Shown: positions 33,437 through 42,283 of the stretch, piece after piece
How positions within the stretch are numbered: the stretch's first letter is position 1
How the letters are laid out: every line of letters starts with the position of its first letter
Assembly (NCBI GenBank): GCA_963767565.1
Contig: CAVYEG010000001.1
Location: 124,001 to 188,000 of the forward strand
DNA length: 64,000 bases
Direction of reading: 5' to 3'
Source: Palsa-504 sp963767565
Lineage (GTDB): Bacteria; Actinomycetota; Actinomycetes; Streptosporangiales; Streptosporangiaceae
The notes under the pieces: generated by a model
Database searches by the model: none
What the model was told of the DNA's origin: nothing
Seen by the model: only the letters and a program-made list of their open reading frames with translations
Position numbers and translations under genes: made by a program

Positions 33437-34167
33437 AGATCATCGTGGTGAACGTCAACACCAGCCAGACCATGACCCAGGTCATCGCGGCCGGCGCCCG
33501 GCGCTACGCGTCGCCGGGCATCCAGATCGTGGCGCTGCGCCCGTCGTTCGGCCTTGAGGCGGTGGACTGCGCCTTCGAGAGCTACCTGTCGGCCGTGGCC
33601 GTGATGGACCGCGTGCTCGCCTACCGCGAGCCGTACGACGCCGTGGTGCTGGCCAGGTTCGGCGAGCACGGGCAGGACGGGCTGCAGGAGCTGATCGACC
33701 CGCCGGTGGTGGAGATCTGCGCGGCGGCGGCGCACGTGGCCATGCTGATCGCGCGCAGCTTCTCGGTGGTCACCACGCTGCAGCGGTCGGTGCCGGCCAT
33801 CGAGGACCGGCTGAAGCTGGCCGGGCTGCTGGACCGGTGCGCCTCGATCCGGGCCAGCGGGATGAGCACGCTGGAGGTCGACGCCGACCCGCCGGGCGCC
33901 ATCCGCGGCCTCGTGGATCAGGCCGGGGTCGCGGTGCGGCAGGACCACGCCGAGGCCATCTGCCTGGGCTGCGCCGGCCTGTCCGGCCTGCAGGAGGCGG
34001 TCAGCGCCGAACTGGGCGTCCCGGTCATCGACGGGATCGGCGCCGCGGTCCGGCTGGCCGAGGCCCTGGTCGGCCTGAGCCTGGCCACCAGCAAGGTCGG
34101 CACCTACGCGCCGCCCGATCCGCGGCAGATCACCGGCGGCCCCTTGTCCGCGCGAGGCCGGGCATGA
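33433..34167 (+). CDS. Allantoin/hydantoin racemase-like protein, one catalytic Cys replaced
   Basis: 244 residues: VNVNTSQTMTQVIAAGARRYASPG at the start, a middle AICLGCAGLSGLQEA with Cys180, and VPVIDGIGAAVRLAEAL. The family uses two cysteines as acid/base. The first motif, normally ACFGDPG, reads ARFGEHG, so Cys is Arg75 (codon AGG at 33655). It may be inactive or act one way only. It lies between an amidohydrolase remnant and an allantoicase gene, which supports allantoin as the ancestral substrate. Overlaps both neighbours by ATGA. Confidence 0.8.
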   Translation: MKIIVVNVNTSQTMTQVIAAGARRYASPGIQIVALRPSFGLEAVDCAFESYLSAVAVMDRVLAYREPYDAVVLARFGEHGQDGLQELIDPPVVEICAAAAHVAMLIARSFSVVTTLQRSVPAIEDRLKLAGLLDRCASIRASGMSTLEVDADPPGAIRGLVDQAGVAVRQDHAEAICLGCAGLSGLQEAVSAELGVPVIDGIGAAVRLAEALVGLSLATSKVGTYAPPDPRQITGGPLSARGRA

Positions 34168-34860
34168 TCCCTGAGACCGACCTGGCCTCGCGCTGGCTCG
34201 GCGGCAGCGTGATCGCGGCCAGCGACGAGTCCTTCGGTGAGACGGAGAACCTGCTCACCCCGGCTCCGGCGGCGTTCGAGCCCGGTCACTACGGGCCTCG
34301 CGGCGAGATCGTCGACGGCTGGGAGACCAGGCGCCGCCGCTCGCCCGGCCACGACTGGGTGATCGTCCGCCTCGGTGCCCCGGGCATCATCACCTCGGTC
34401 GACGTCGACACCAGCTTCTTCACCGGCAACTTCCCGCCGTCCGTCAGCCTGGACGCGTGCGGCTGCGAAGGCTACCCCGCCCCCGGGGAACTCGCCGGCT
34501 GGGAACCGATCGTCCCGCGGTCACCGCTCACCGGCGACGGCCACAACCAGTTCCCGGTCACCGACGGCCGCCGGTTCGCCCACGTCCTCCTGGCCGCCTA
34601 TCCCGACGGCGGAATCGCCTGGCCTCCGGGTGTTCGGCCAGGTCGTCCCCGATCCGCGTGGCCTGGAAGCGCTGACCATCGACCTGGCCAGCCAGCAATA
34701 CGGCGGCGCCGTCGTGGCCGCCAGCGACGACTTCTACACCTCGGCGGCCCACCTCATCCAGCCCGACCGGGCTCGCACCACGGGCGAAGGCTGGGAAACT
34801 CGCCGCCGCCGCGACGGCGGCCACGACCACGTGATCATCCGGCTCGCTTTCCCGGCCTGA
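34164..34860 (+). pseudogene. Allantoicase, frameshifted and truncated
   Basis: ATG 34164 overlaps the racemase stop. The first repeat is good: VIAASDESFGETENLL, then HYGPRGEIVDGWETRRRR and HDWVIVRLGAPGIITSVDVDTSFFTGNFPPS. A single extra base near 34620 shifts the frame; the second repeat continues as VVAASDDFYTSAAHLIQPDR and GWETRRRRDGGHDHVIIRL, then stops early in the second domain. The 697-base span is one more than a multiple of three. No active enzyme is expected. Confidence 0.82.
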
Positions 34861-35250
34861 TCCACGGATCGTGCTCGCCGCTGAGATCGTCGGCCGCCGA
34901 CCCTTCGATAATGATTGGCCGAACGATCCGGGCCTCCCGCCCGCCCATCACCAGGCGCTTGCCCACCTGCTCCACGGCCAGCCTGGCTGATCCTGCGCGG
35001 AGGACCATCCGGCAACCGGGAGTGACCGGCCGGCGCCCAAAACTGGCCACAACCATTGATCCGGCCCATTTCCGGCCCGTGATCATGAGGGACCGCGGCC
35101 CTCGGCAGGCGCAGCCTCATTCCCGCAGAGCCGCACCCATGTTCTATCGTTCCAGCCCGGTGTCCCAGCCCGCTGTGATGGCCTCATGCGGGACAGCCGC
35201 CGGATAAATCGCCATGCTACAAATTGGCTCAACGTAAATGCTGAACGATA
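34861..35250. other. Intergenic, no gene recognised
   Basis: I see no supported gene. The last 60 bases are AT-richer than the surroundings and probably hold the promoter of the acyl-CoA dehydrogenase gene that follows. Confidence 0.4.
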
Positions 35251-36150
35251 ATGATCCGGACGGGAGACCTCATGGCAGCCCCGCAGGAAGACCCGCCAGC
35301 CCGCACTCCGGCCTATTGCGCGGTGGTCGGCGGGGGACGGATGGGGGCCGGCATCGCGCACGCCCTGCTGCTCGCCGGAGCGCAGGTGGTGCTCGTCGAG
35401 CGTCCTGAGGCGGCGGCAGCGGCCAGTGACCGCGTGGTACGCGCGGTAGACGGCAGCGTCACCCGCGGGCAGCTGGCCGACGCGGCGCCGCTGCTGGCCC
35501 GGCTGACCATCGCGACCGAGATGCCGGCCCTGGCCCGCGCGGCCCTCGTCATCGAGGCCGTCCCCGAGGACCTAGAGCTCAAGATCGACACCTTCCGGCG
35601 GATCGCGGCCGCGGTCGCCGCCGACACCGTTATCGCGAGCAACACCAGCAGCCTTTCTCTCGACCTGCTGGCCGACGCGGTCGCGCACCCGGACCGGGTC
35701 ATCGGCTTGCACTTCTTCAATCCCGTCCCGGCCAGCAAGCTGGTCGAGGTGGTCCTCGGCCGCCGCACGCCTGGCGAGCTGCGCGCCCGGGCCGAGGACT
35801 GGGTCCGTGAATGGGGCAAGACCCCCGTCACGGTCAAGAACTCGCCGGGGTTCGCGAGCAGCCGCCTAGGCGTCGCCATCGGCCTCGAGGCGATCCGCAT
35901 GCTCGAGGAGGGCGTCGCCTCCGCCCGGGACATCGACGCCGCCATGACGCTCGGCTACGGCTTCCCGATGGGGCCGCTGCGGCTCACCGACCTGGTCGGC
36001 GTCGACGTCCGCCTGGGCGTGGCCCGCTACCTGGCCACCGAGCTGGGCCCGCGGTTCACCCCGCCCCAGCTGATGATCGACATGGTCGAGCGCGGCGACC
36101 TGGGCCGCAAGACCGGTCGCGGCTTCTACGACTGGTCCGAGGAGGCGTGA
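35251..36150 (+). CDS. 3-hydroxyacyl-CoA dehydrogenase
   Basis: 299 residues; ATG 35272 is an alternative start. The NAD fold CAVVGGGRMGAGIAHALLLAG, an SNTSSLSLDLLADAV loop with Ser and Asn, and the catalytic His-Glu region GLHFFNPVPASKLVEVV are those of 3-hydroxybutyryl-CoA/FadB-like enzymes. The C-terminal domain has NSPGFASSRLGVAIGLEAIRMLEEG, FPMGPLRLTDLVG, and ends RKTGRGFYDW. It oxidises (S)-3-hydroxyacyl-CoA in fatty-acid or phenylacetate-type breakdown. It stands alone upstream of tRNA-Sec. Confidence 0.88.
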   Translation: MIRTGDLMAAPQEDPPARTPAYCAVVGGGRMGAGIAHALLLAGAQVVLVERPEAAAAASDRVVRAVDGSVTRGQLADAAPLLARLTIATEMPALARAALVIEAVPEDLELKIDTFRRIAAAVAADTVIASNTSSLSLDLLADAVAHPDRVIGLHFFNPVPASKLVEVVLGRRTPGELRARAEDWVREWGKTPVTVKNSPGFASSRLGVAIGLEAIRMLEEGVASARDIDAAMTLGYGFPMGPLRLTDLVGVDVRLGVARYLATELGPRFTPPQLMIDMVERGDLGRKTGRGFYDWSEEA

Positions 36151-36223
36151 TCACGGCTTTGCCAGCCTGATGATTGATCAAGATGATTGATACGATTGCG
36201 GTCCGTCCGGGCACCAATGGCGT

Positions 36224-36319
36224 GGAGGTGTATGCGTTCCTGGTGGGCGCCACGGTCTTCAAAACCGATGAAACCGAGGTTCTCGGTTTGGCGGGTTCGA
36301 TTCCCGTCCACCTCCGCCA
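36224..36319 (+). tRNA. selC: tRNA-Sec (anticodon UCA)
   Basis: The 5' GGAGGTG pairs with CACCTCC at the 3' end, followed by G and encoded CCA (36317-36319). The anticodon loop is CTTCAAA with UCA at 36259-36261. There is a long variable hairpin (AAACCGAG-GTT-CTCGGTTT) and T loop TTCGATT. The extended length (93 plus CCA) and UCA anticodon define selenocysteine tRNA. No selA, selB or selD gene is in this window. Confidence 0.92.
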
Positions 36320-36387
36320 CCGGCCCCGGTTCCGCCCGCAGCATGCCCACGTCAGGTTCAGCTTCTCGCGCCTAACCTGGAGTTTTC

Positions 36388-36489
36388 ATGCCACCGACGG
36401 ATGAGATCGCGCACCTGGAGACGATCGCGTCCTGCCACACGCACGGCACCCCGGCGGCGGCCGCAGCGCCGGTGGCCGAGGCACTATGA
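36388..36489 (+). CDS. Small ORF, 33 residues, coupled to the next gene
   Basis: MPPTDEIAHLETIASCHTHG then an Ala-rich tail, ending in TGA that overlaps the start of the following gene (ATGA). It could be a leader peptide or the stump of a truncated enzyme; the opening resembles RraA/LigK-type aldolases only weakly. No ribosome site is clear. Confidence 0.4.
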   Translation: MPPTDEIAHLETIASCHTHGTPAAAAAPVAEAL

Positions 36490-37271
36490 CCCCATCCATT
36501 GCCCTGCTCGGCCTGGGTGAAGCCGGGTCGGAAATCGGCCGCGACCTGGTTGCCACGGGCGCCGACGTCCGCGGCTACGACCCCAAGGACATTCACGTGG
36601 CCGGCGTGGCGGCGCGGGCCTCCGAGGCGGATGCCGTCCGCGACGCCGACCTGGTGCTGAGCGTGAACAGCGGCCACGACGCGCAGACCGCGCTGGTCAA
36701 CGCGCTGGGCTCGCTGCGGCCCGGCACCATCTGGGCCGATCTCAACACCGCGGCCCCCGCAGTGAAGGTCACCCTGGTCCGGCTGCTTAAGGGCCGGGAC
36801 GTCCCGGTGGCCGACGTGGCGCTGATGTCCCCGGTCCCTGGGAATGGCCTGCGCACGCCCATGCTGGTCTCTGGCGAGGGCGCACAACGGTACGCCGAGC
36901 TGCTCGCGCCGCTCGGCGCCGACGTGGCGATCCTGCCCGGCCCGGCCGGAGCCGCGATCTCCCGCAAGCTGCTGCGCAGCGTGTTCTACAAGGGCCTCGC
37001 CGCGGCGGTGGTCGAGGCGCTGGCCGCGGCCCGGGCGGCGGGCTGCGAGGAATGGCTGGCCGCCAACATCAGCGCCGAACTGGCCGGCTTCGACGAGCAG
37101 ACCATCAGCCGGCTGGTCGAGGGGACGCACCAGCACGCGCGGCGGCGGGCCGAGGAGATGACCGCCGCGGCCGAGCAGCTGGCCGAGCTCGGCGTTCCGC
37201 CGCGGATCGCCGCCGCGGCCCGGGACCTGCTCATCGACCTGCGGGACGGCCAGGGCCAGGTGCTGCCATGA
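36486..37271 (+). CDS. NAD(P)-dependent 3-hydroxyacid dehydrogenase-like (DUF1932)
   Basis: 261 residues. Rossmann motif IALLGLGEAGSEIGRDLVATG, then LVLSVNSGHDAQTALVNAL, WADLNTAAPAVK and VPVADVALMSPVPGNGLRTP, as in beta-hydroxyacid dehydrogenases. KLLRSVFYKGLAAAVVEALAAARAAG is the DUF1932 C-terminal part. It is coupled by ATGA to the LigJ-like hydratase gene. In aromatic clusters this type often accompanies the protocatechuate 4,5-cleavage enzymes. Confidence 0.82.
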   Translation: MTPSIALLGLGEAGSEIGRDLVATGADVRGYDPKDIHVAGVAARASEADAVRDADLVLSVNSGHDAQTALVNALGSLRPGTIWADLNTAAPAVKVTLVRLLKGRDVPVADVALMSPVPGNGLRTPMLVSGEGAQRYAELLAPLGADVAILPGPAGAAISRKLLRSVFYKGLAAAVVEALAAARAAGCEEWLAANISAELAGFDEQTISRLVEGTHQHARRRAEEMTAAAEQLAELGVPPRIAAAARDLLIDLRDGQGQVLP

Positions 37272-38284
37272 TCATCGACTGCCACGGTCACTACACGACC
37301 GCGCCGACGGCGCACACCGCCTGGCGGCAGGCGCAGAAGGCCGCCTTCACCGACGGCGTCACCCCGCCGCCCTATCCCGAGATCTCCGACGACGACATCC
37401 GCGCGTCGATCGACGGCGGCCAGCTGAAGCTGATGAACGAGCGCGGCGTCGATGCGACGATCTTCTCGCCGCGCGCCTCGGCCATGGAGCACCACTTCGG
37501 CGACGAAGCGGTCAGCCAGCGGTGGGCCCAGGTCAGCAACGACCTGATCGCCCGCGTGGCCAGCCTGTACCCGGGTCGGTTCGCCGGCGTCTGCCAGCTG
37601 CCCCAGTTCCCCGGCGTCCCGATCGAGAAGTCCGTCGGCGAACTGCGCCGCTGCGTGGAACAGCTCAGCTTCGTGGGCTGCAACCTCAACCCCGATCCCA
37701 GCGGCGGCCACTGGACCTCCCCGCCGCTGACCGACCGGTCGTGGTACCCGTGCTACGAGGCCATGTGCGAGCTCGGCGTGCCCGCCATGGTGCACGTGTC
37801 CGGGGTGACCAACCCCAACTTCCACGCCACCGGGTCGCACTACCTGAACGCCGATACCACCGCGTTCATGCAACTGCTCCAGGCCGACCTGTTCACCGAC
37901 TTCCCCGATCTGCAGCTGATCATCCCGCATGGCGGCGGAGCCGTCCCCTACCACTGGGGCCGCTTCCGCGGCCTGGCCGACATGCTCGGCCGGCCGCCGC
38001 TGGACCAGTCGGTGATGGGCAACGTCTCCTTCGACACCTGCGTCTATCACCAGCCCGGCATCGACCTGCTATTCACCGTCATCGACGCCGGCCACATCTT
38101 GTTCGGCTCGGAGATGATCGGAGCCGTCCGCGGCATCGACCCGCGGACCGGGCACCACTTCGACGACACCCGTCGGTACGTCGACGCGCTCGGCCTGCCG
38201 CCCGCCGATCGCGGGCGCGTCTACGAGCTCAACGCCCGCCGGGTCTACCCGCGCCTGGAGCAAGCCGTCCCGCGCGTGCCGTGA
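37268..38284 (+). CDS. ligJ: 4-oxalomesaconate hydratase (LigJ-like)
   Basis: 338 residues. The amidohydrolase barrel starts MIIDCHGHYTTAPTAHTAWR with the metal HxH, followed by ERGVDATIFSPRASAMEHH, FVGCNLNPDPSGGHWTSPPL, LQLIIPHGGGAVPYHWGRFR and ILFGSEMIGAVRGIDPRTG with the catalytic Asp. This pattern is specific to LigJ/GalB-type 4-oxalomesaconate hydratase, which adds water in protocatechuate or gallate breakdown to 4-carboxy-4-hydroxy-2-oxoadipate. Translationally coupled to the upstream dehydrogenase. No ligAB dioxygenase or ligK aldolase is nearby. Confidence 0.87.
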   Translation: MIIDCHGHYTTAPTAHTAWRQAQKAAFTDGVTPPPYPEISDDDIRASIDGGQLKLMNERGVDATIFSPRASAMEHHFGDEAVSQRWAQVSNDLIARVASLYPGRFAGVCQLPQFPGVPIEKSVGELRRCVEQLSFVGCNLNPDPSGGHWTSPPLTDRSWYPCYEAMCELGVPAMVHVSGVTNPNFHATGSHYLNADTTAFMQLLQADLFTDFPDLQLIIPHGGGAVPYHWGRFRGLADMLGRPPLDQSVMGNVSFDTCVYHQPGIDLLFTVIDAGHILFGSEMIGAVRGIDPRTGHHFDDTRRYVDALGLPPADRGRVYELNARRVYPRLEQAVPRVP

Positions 38285-38297
38285 CCCTTCGCCACGT

Positions 38298-39131
38298 TCA
38301 GCCAGCGGGCAAGGGGGCGGGCTCGTCACCGTAGTCGTGGTCGGGGTAGTTTTCCGCGCCCACCCGCCAGTAGCCCCGGGTCACCAGCGAGGCGGCCGGA
38401 ACCTGCCGTTCGGCCAGCAGGTACCGGCGGATGCCGCGCATGGCGGCGGCTTCGCAGGCCACCCAGACGTGGGTGCCTGCCGGGATGGACGCACCGCGGG
38501 CGGCGTCATCCAGTTCGACCCCCCAGGCCTGCGGGGTTCGCCGGTAATGCCAGGTGATCGTGGCTTGGGCCGGGCTGAGCAGCGGTATCTCGTCGTCCGG
38601 GCCGGCCGCTTCGACGTGCACCTCCGCGCTTGCTGACGGCGGCAGCGCCTCGAGCAGGGTGGCAATGGCCGGGACGGCGCTCTCGTCGCCGGCGATCCAC
38701 CAGCGATCGGCCGCGGGGTCCAGCCGGAACCGGCCGCCCGGACCCCGGATGGCGAGCTGGTCACCGGGCTTGGCCTGCTCGGCCCACGCCGAGGCGGGTC
38801 CCTCCCCGTGAATGACGAACTGCACCTCCAGCGTCCCGGCCGCCTCGTCGAAGCGCCGGGGAGTATAGGTGCGGACCACCGGCTGGGGCGCGTCGTCGGG
38901 CGAGGCCGGCCCGCCGGGACCGGCCTGCGGCAGCGCCGGTGCCGCCGGCCCGTCCCCGGGCAGGAACACCTTGACATGCGAAGTCGGCGCCTCGATGGCG
39001 AACCCGGCGAGTTCGTCCCCGCCCAGCTCGACCGATACCAGCCGGGGCGTGAGCCGCGAGACCGACATCACCTCGACTCGCCGGGGTGGCGGGCGGCGCC
39101 GTGGCTGCGGCCGCAGTGGTTCTGAGGTCAC
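38298..39131 (-). CDS. Siderophore-interacting protein (FAD-binding ferric reductase)
   Basis: 277 residues. Family features: RRPPPRRVEVMSVSRLTPRLVSVELGGDEL, the FAD motif VVRTYTPRRFD (RxYTxR), VIHGEGPASAWAEQAKPGDQLAIRGPGG and WWIAGDESAVPAIATLLEALP. These reduce Fe(III)-siderophores with NAD(P)H in the cytoplasm. It has a Gly/Pro-rich insert near residue 65. Divergent from the malic enzyme gene, with no siderophore transport genes adjacent. Confidence 0.88.
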   Translation of the reverse strand: MTSEPLRPQPRRRPPPRRVEVMSVSRLTPRLVSVELGGDELAGFAIEAPTSHVKVFLPGDGPAAPALPQAGPGGPASPDDAPQPVVRTYTPRRFDEAAGTLEVQFVIHGEGPASAWAEQAKPGDQLAIRGPGGRFRLDPAADRWWIAGDESAVPAIATLLEALPPSASAEVHVEAAGPDDEIPLLSPAQATITWHYRRTPQAWGVELDDAARGASIPAGTHVWVACEAAAMRGIRRYLLAERQVPAASLVTRGYWRVGAENYPDHDYGDEPAPLPAG

Positions 39132-39349
39132 GAGGGCAACTCCTTCTGTTTCTAATGCCTGCCGGCCGGATAGTACCCGGCTATCTTCTGTCCAGCCTCT
39201 GTGCCCCCGCTATCGGCCAGCGGGGCCATGCTGAGGCTGCCCGGAGGACACCCGGCTGTGATAGGTATCCGGGAGGGACCGACGGCGGCCCACGCTGCCG
39301 CCCGTCCCGGCGGTGGCGGTTCCGCCGCTGCCCCGCGCCGGCAGGGGAT

Positions 39350-41068
39350 GTGACCGTGGAACGTCCGTACGAACTGGCCTGGAGTCCGGACGGCATCGTG
39401 GCCCGGGTGCGGGCCCGCGGCCGGGCGGTGCTGAGCTCGCCCACGCTCAACCGGGGCACGGTGTTCACGCAGGCCGAGCGGGACGCGCTGGGCCTGACCG
39501 GGCTGCTCCCCGACGCCGTCTCGACCATGGACGTGCAGCTGGACCGGGCGCACGGGCAGTACCGGCGCGAGCCCAGCGACCTGGCCAAGAACCTGTACCT
39601 GGCCAACCTGCGGGACCGCAACGAGGTGCTGTTCTACCGGCTGCTGACCGAGCACGTGGGCGAGATGCTGCCGGTCGTGTACACCCCGACGGTAGGCACC
39701 GCCATCGAGCGGTACAGCGTGGAGTACGGCCGCCCGCGCGGGGTGTACCTGTCGGTCAACCACCCCGACTGGATCGAGACCGCGTTCACCAACTACGGCC
39801 TGGGCCCGGACGACGTCGACCTGCTGGTGGCCACCGACGCCGAGGGCATCCTGGGCATCGGCGACTGGGGGGTCGGCGGCATCGCGATCGCCCTGGGCAA
39901 GCTGGCCGTGTACGTGGCCGCGGCCGGACTGCACCCGGCCCGGATCATCCCGGTCCTGCTGGACACCGGGACCGACAACCAGGCGCTGCTCGATGACCCC
40001 ATGTACGTGGGCGACCGGCACCCGCGGGTCCGCGGCGAGCGGTACGACCAGCTGATCGAGGCCTACGTCACCACCGCCACCCGGATGTTCCCCCAGGCCA
40101 TGCTGCACTGGGAGGACTTCGGCGCGGCCAACGCCCACCGCATCCTGACCAAGTACGCCGGGTCCTACTGCTCGTTCAACGACGACATCCAGGGCACCGC
40201 CGCGGTGGTGCTGGCCGCCGCGCTCGGCGCGGCCCGCGCGGCCGGCACCCGCATGGCCGACCAGACCGTGGTCATCCACGGCGCCGGAACGGCCGGCATC
40301 GGCATCGCCGACGTGCTGCGCCAGGTCATGATCACCGACGGCCTGAGCCCCGGCGAGGCCACCAGCCGGTTCTGGGCGCTGGGCAGCAAGGGCCTGCTGG
40401 CCGACGGCTACCCCGGCACCATGCGGGACTTCCAGGTGCCCTACGCCCACCCGGCGGCCGACGTGGCCGGCTGGCGGCGCGACGGCGACGGCCGCATCGA
40501 CCTGGCCGAGGTGGTGGCCCGCACCCGCCCCACCATGCTGATCGGCACCTCGACCCAGACCGGCGTGTTCTCCGAAGCCATCGTCACCGAGATGGCCGCC
40601 CACGCCGAACGGCCCGTCATCATGCCGCTGTCCAATCCCACCTCGCGGTCCGAGGCGCGGCCCGCGGACCTGATCGCCTGGACCGGCGGGCGGGCCCTGA
40701 TCGCCACCGGCAGCCCGTTCGAGCCGGTCAGCCACGGCGGGATCCGCTACGAGATCGCCCAGGCCAACAACGCGCTGATCTTCCCCGGCCTGGGGCTCGG
40801 CGTCACCGTGGCCCGGGCCCGGCGGGTCAGCGACGGCATGCTGGCCGCCGCCGCGGCCGCCCTGGCCGCCCTGCCGGACACCTCGGCGCCCGGCGCGCCG
40901 GTGCTGCCCCCGGTCACCAGCCTGCGCCAGGTGTCGGCCGCGGTCGCTACCGCCGTCGCCGAAGCCGCCCTGGCCGAGGGCCTGGCCCAGGCCCGGCTCG
41001 ACGACCCCGCCGCGCAGGTGGCCCGGGCCATGTGGACTCCCGAATACCCTGTGATCCAGCCCATCTGA
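39350..41068 (+). CDS. NAD-dependent malic enzyme
   Basis: 572 residues from GTG 39350 (a longer frame from 39086 crosses the divergent promoter region). Domain order is standard: NRGTVFTQAERDALGLTGLLP, LPVVYTPTVGTAIERYS with the catalytic Tyr, HWEDFGAANAHRILTKY, FNDDIQGTAAVVLAA (metal site), NAD loop VVIHGAGTAGIGIAD, and MPLSNPTSRSEARPADLIAW. It oxidatively decarboxylates malate to pyruvate. A thiolase gene follows after 13 bases, so the two are likely co-transcribed. Confidence 0.9.
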   Translation: MTVERPYELAWSPDGIVARVRARGRAVLSSPTLNRGTVFTQAERDALGLTGLLPDAVSTMDVQLDRAHGQYRREPSDLAKNLYLANLRDRNEVLFYRLLTEHVGEMLPVVYTPTVGTAIERYSVEYGRPRGVYLSVNHPDWIETAFTNYGLGPDDVDLLVATDAEGILGIGDWGVGGIAIALGKLAVYVAAAGLHPARIIPVLLDTGTDNQALLDDPMYVGDRHPRVRGERYDQLIEAYVTTATRMFPQAMLHWEDFGAANAHRILTKYAGSYCSFNDDIQGTAAVVLAAALGAARAAGTRMADQTVVIHGAGTAGIGIADVLRQVMITDGLSPGEATSRFWALGSKGLLADGYPGTMRDFQVPYAHPAADVAGWRRDGDGRIDLAEVVARTRPTMLIGTSTQTGVFSEAIVTEMAAHAERPVIMPLSNPTSRSEARPADLIAWTGGRALIATGSPFEPVSHGGIRYEIAQANNALIFPGLGLGVTVARARRVSDGMLAAAAAALAALPDTSAPGAPVLPPVTSLRQVSAAVATAVAEAALAEGLAQARLDDPAAQVARAMWTPEYPVIQPI

Positions 41069-41081
41069 GGAGTTCCCGCCC

Positions 41082-42275
41082 ATGCCTGCCTCGCCGGCCT
41101 TCCTGTATGCCGCGGTCCGCACCCCGTTCGGCCGGTACGGGGGCGCCCTGTCCGCGATACGCCCGGACGACCTGGCCGCCGCCACCCTGACCGCCCTGCT
41201 GGCCCGGGTCCCGGGCCTGGACCCGGCGGCCATCGACGAGGTCGTCGCGGGCAACGCGAACGGAGCCGGCGAAGAAAACCGCAACGTAGCCCGGATGGCG
41301 GTCCTGCTGGCCGGCCTGCCGGCCAGCATCCCGGCCGCGACCGTGAACCGGCTGTGCGGATCCAGCCTGGACGCGGCCATGATGTGCTCGCGAGAAATCG
41401 AGACCGGCGACGCGCGGATCACGATCGCGGCCGGCGTGGAGTCGATGACCCGAGCACCGTGGGTGCTGCCCAAGCCGTCCCGGGTGTTCCCGGCCGGGAA
41501 CGAGACCCTGACCTCCACCACGCTGGGCTGGCGGCTGGTCAACCCGGCCATGCCGAAACAGTGGACGGTCTCGCTGGGCGAGGCCAACGAGCAGCTCCAG
41601 CAAAGATTCGGCATCTCCCGGGACCGCCAGGACGAGTTCGCCCTGCGGTCCCACCGGCTCGCCGACCGGGCCTGGACTGAGGGCTTCTACGACGCCCTGA
41701 CCTTCTCGGTGCCCAAGACCTCGCTGGAGCGGGACGAGTCCATCCGCGCCGACTCCACCGCGGCCGCGCTGGCCGGGCTGAAGCCGGCCTTCCGGCCGGA
41801 CGGCACGATCACCGCGGGCAACGCCTCGCCGCTCAACGACGGCGCCTCGGCCCTGCTGATCGCGGCCGAGGACGCGGCCGGGGCCATCGGCACCGCTCCG
41901 CTGGCCCGCATCGCGGGCCGGGGTGCGATGGCGCTCGAGCCGCAGATGTTCGGCTACGCGCCGGTCGAGGCGGCCAACCGGGCGCTGCGGGCGGCCGGCA
42001 TCGGCTGGTCCGACGTGGGCGCGGTCGAGCTGAACGAGGCGTTCGCGATGCAGTCTCTGGCCTGTATCGACGCCTGGAAGGCGGACCCGGAGATCGTCAA
42101 CACCCGCGGCGGCGCCATCGCCATCGGCCACCCGCTGGGTGCCTCGGGCGGGCGGATCCTGGGCACGCTGGCCGCGGTCCTGCGCGAGCGCCGGGCCCGC
42201 TGGGGCGTGGCCGCCATCTGCATCGGCGTCGGCCAGGGGCTGGCCGTCGTCCTGGAGAACCTGGAAACCGCCTGA
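41082..42275 (+). CDS. Thiolase (acetyl-CoA/3-oxoadipyl-CoA type)
   Basis: 397 residues. Catalytic Cys in VNRLCGSSLDAAMM, His in GGAIAIGHPLGASGGR and second Cys in AAICIGVGQG. The N-terminus FLYAAVRTPFGRYGGALS and INRxxNPFVE-like C-terminal regions place it with degradative thiolases; 3-oxoadipyl-CoA thiolase of the beta-ketoadipate pathway is plausible given the aromatic enzymes nearby, but acetoacetyl-CoA is equally possible. A GGAG ribosome site precedes the ATG. Confidence 0.85.
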   Translation: MPASPAFLYAAVRTPFGRYGGALSAIRPDDLAAATLTALLARVPGLDPAAIDEVVAGNANGAGEENRNVARMAVLLAGLPASIPAATVNRLCGSSLDAAMMCSREIETGDARITIAAGVESMTRAPWVLPKPSRVFPAGNETLTSTTLGWRLVNPAMPKQWTVSLGEANEQLQQRFGISRDRQDEFALRSHRLADRAWTEGFYDALTFSVPKTSLERDESIRADSTAAALAGLKPAFRPDGTITAGNASPLNDGASALLIAAEDAAGAIGTAPLARIAGRGAMALEPQMFGYAPVEAANRALRAAGIGWSDVGAVELNEAFAMQSLACIDAWKADPEIVNTRGGAIAIGHPLGASGGRILGTLAAVLRERRARWGVAAICIGVGQGLAVVLENLETA

Positions 42276-42283
42276 GGCGGGGC

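Noticed and set aside
34835..35086. An 83-codon minus-strand frame as a gene
   Set aside because: No ribosome site, no family resemblance, and composition is not distinct from background.
39152..41614. An 820-codon open frame antisense to the malic enzyme and thiolase
   Set aside because: High-GC shadow; the sense-strand genes have complete active-site motifs.
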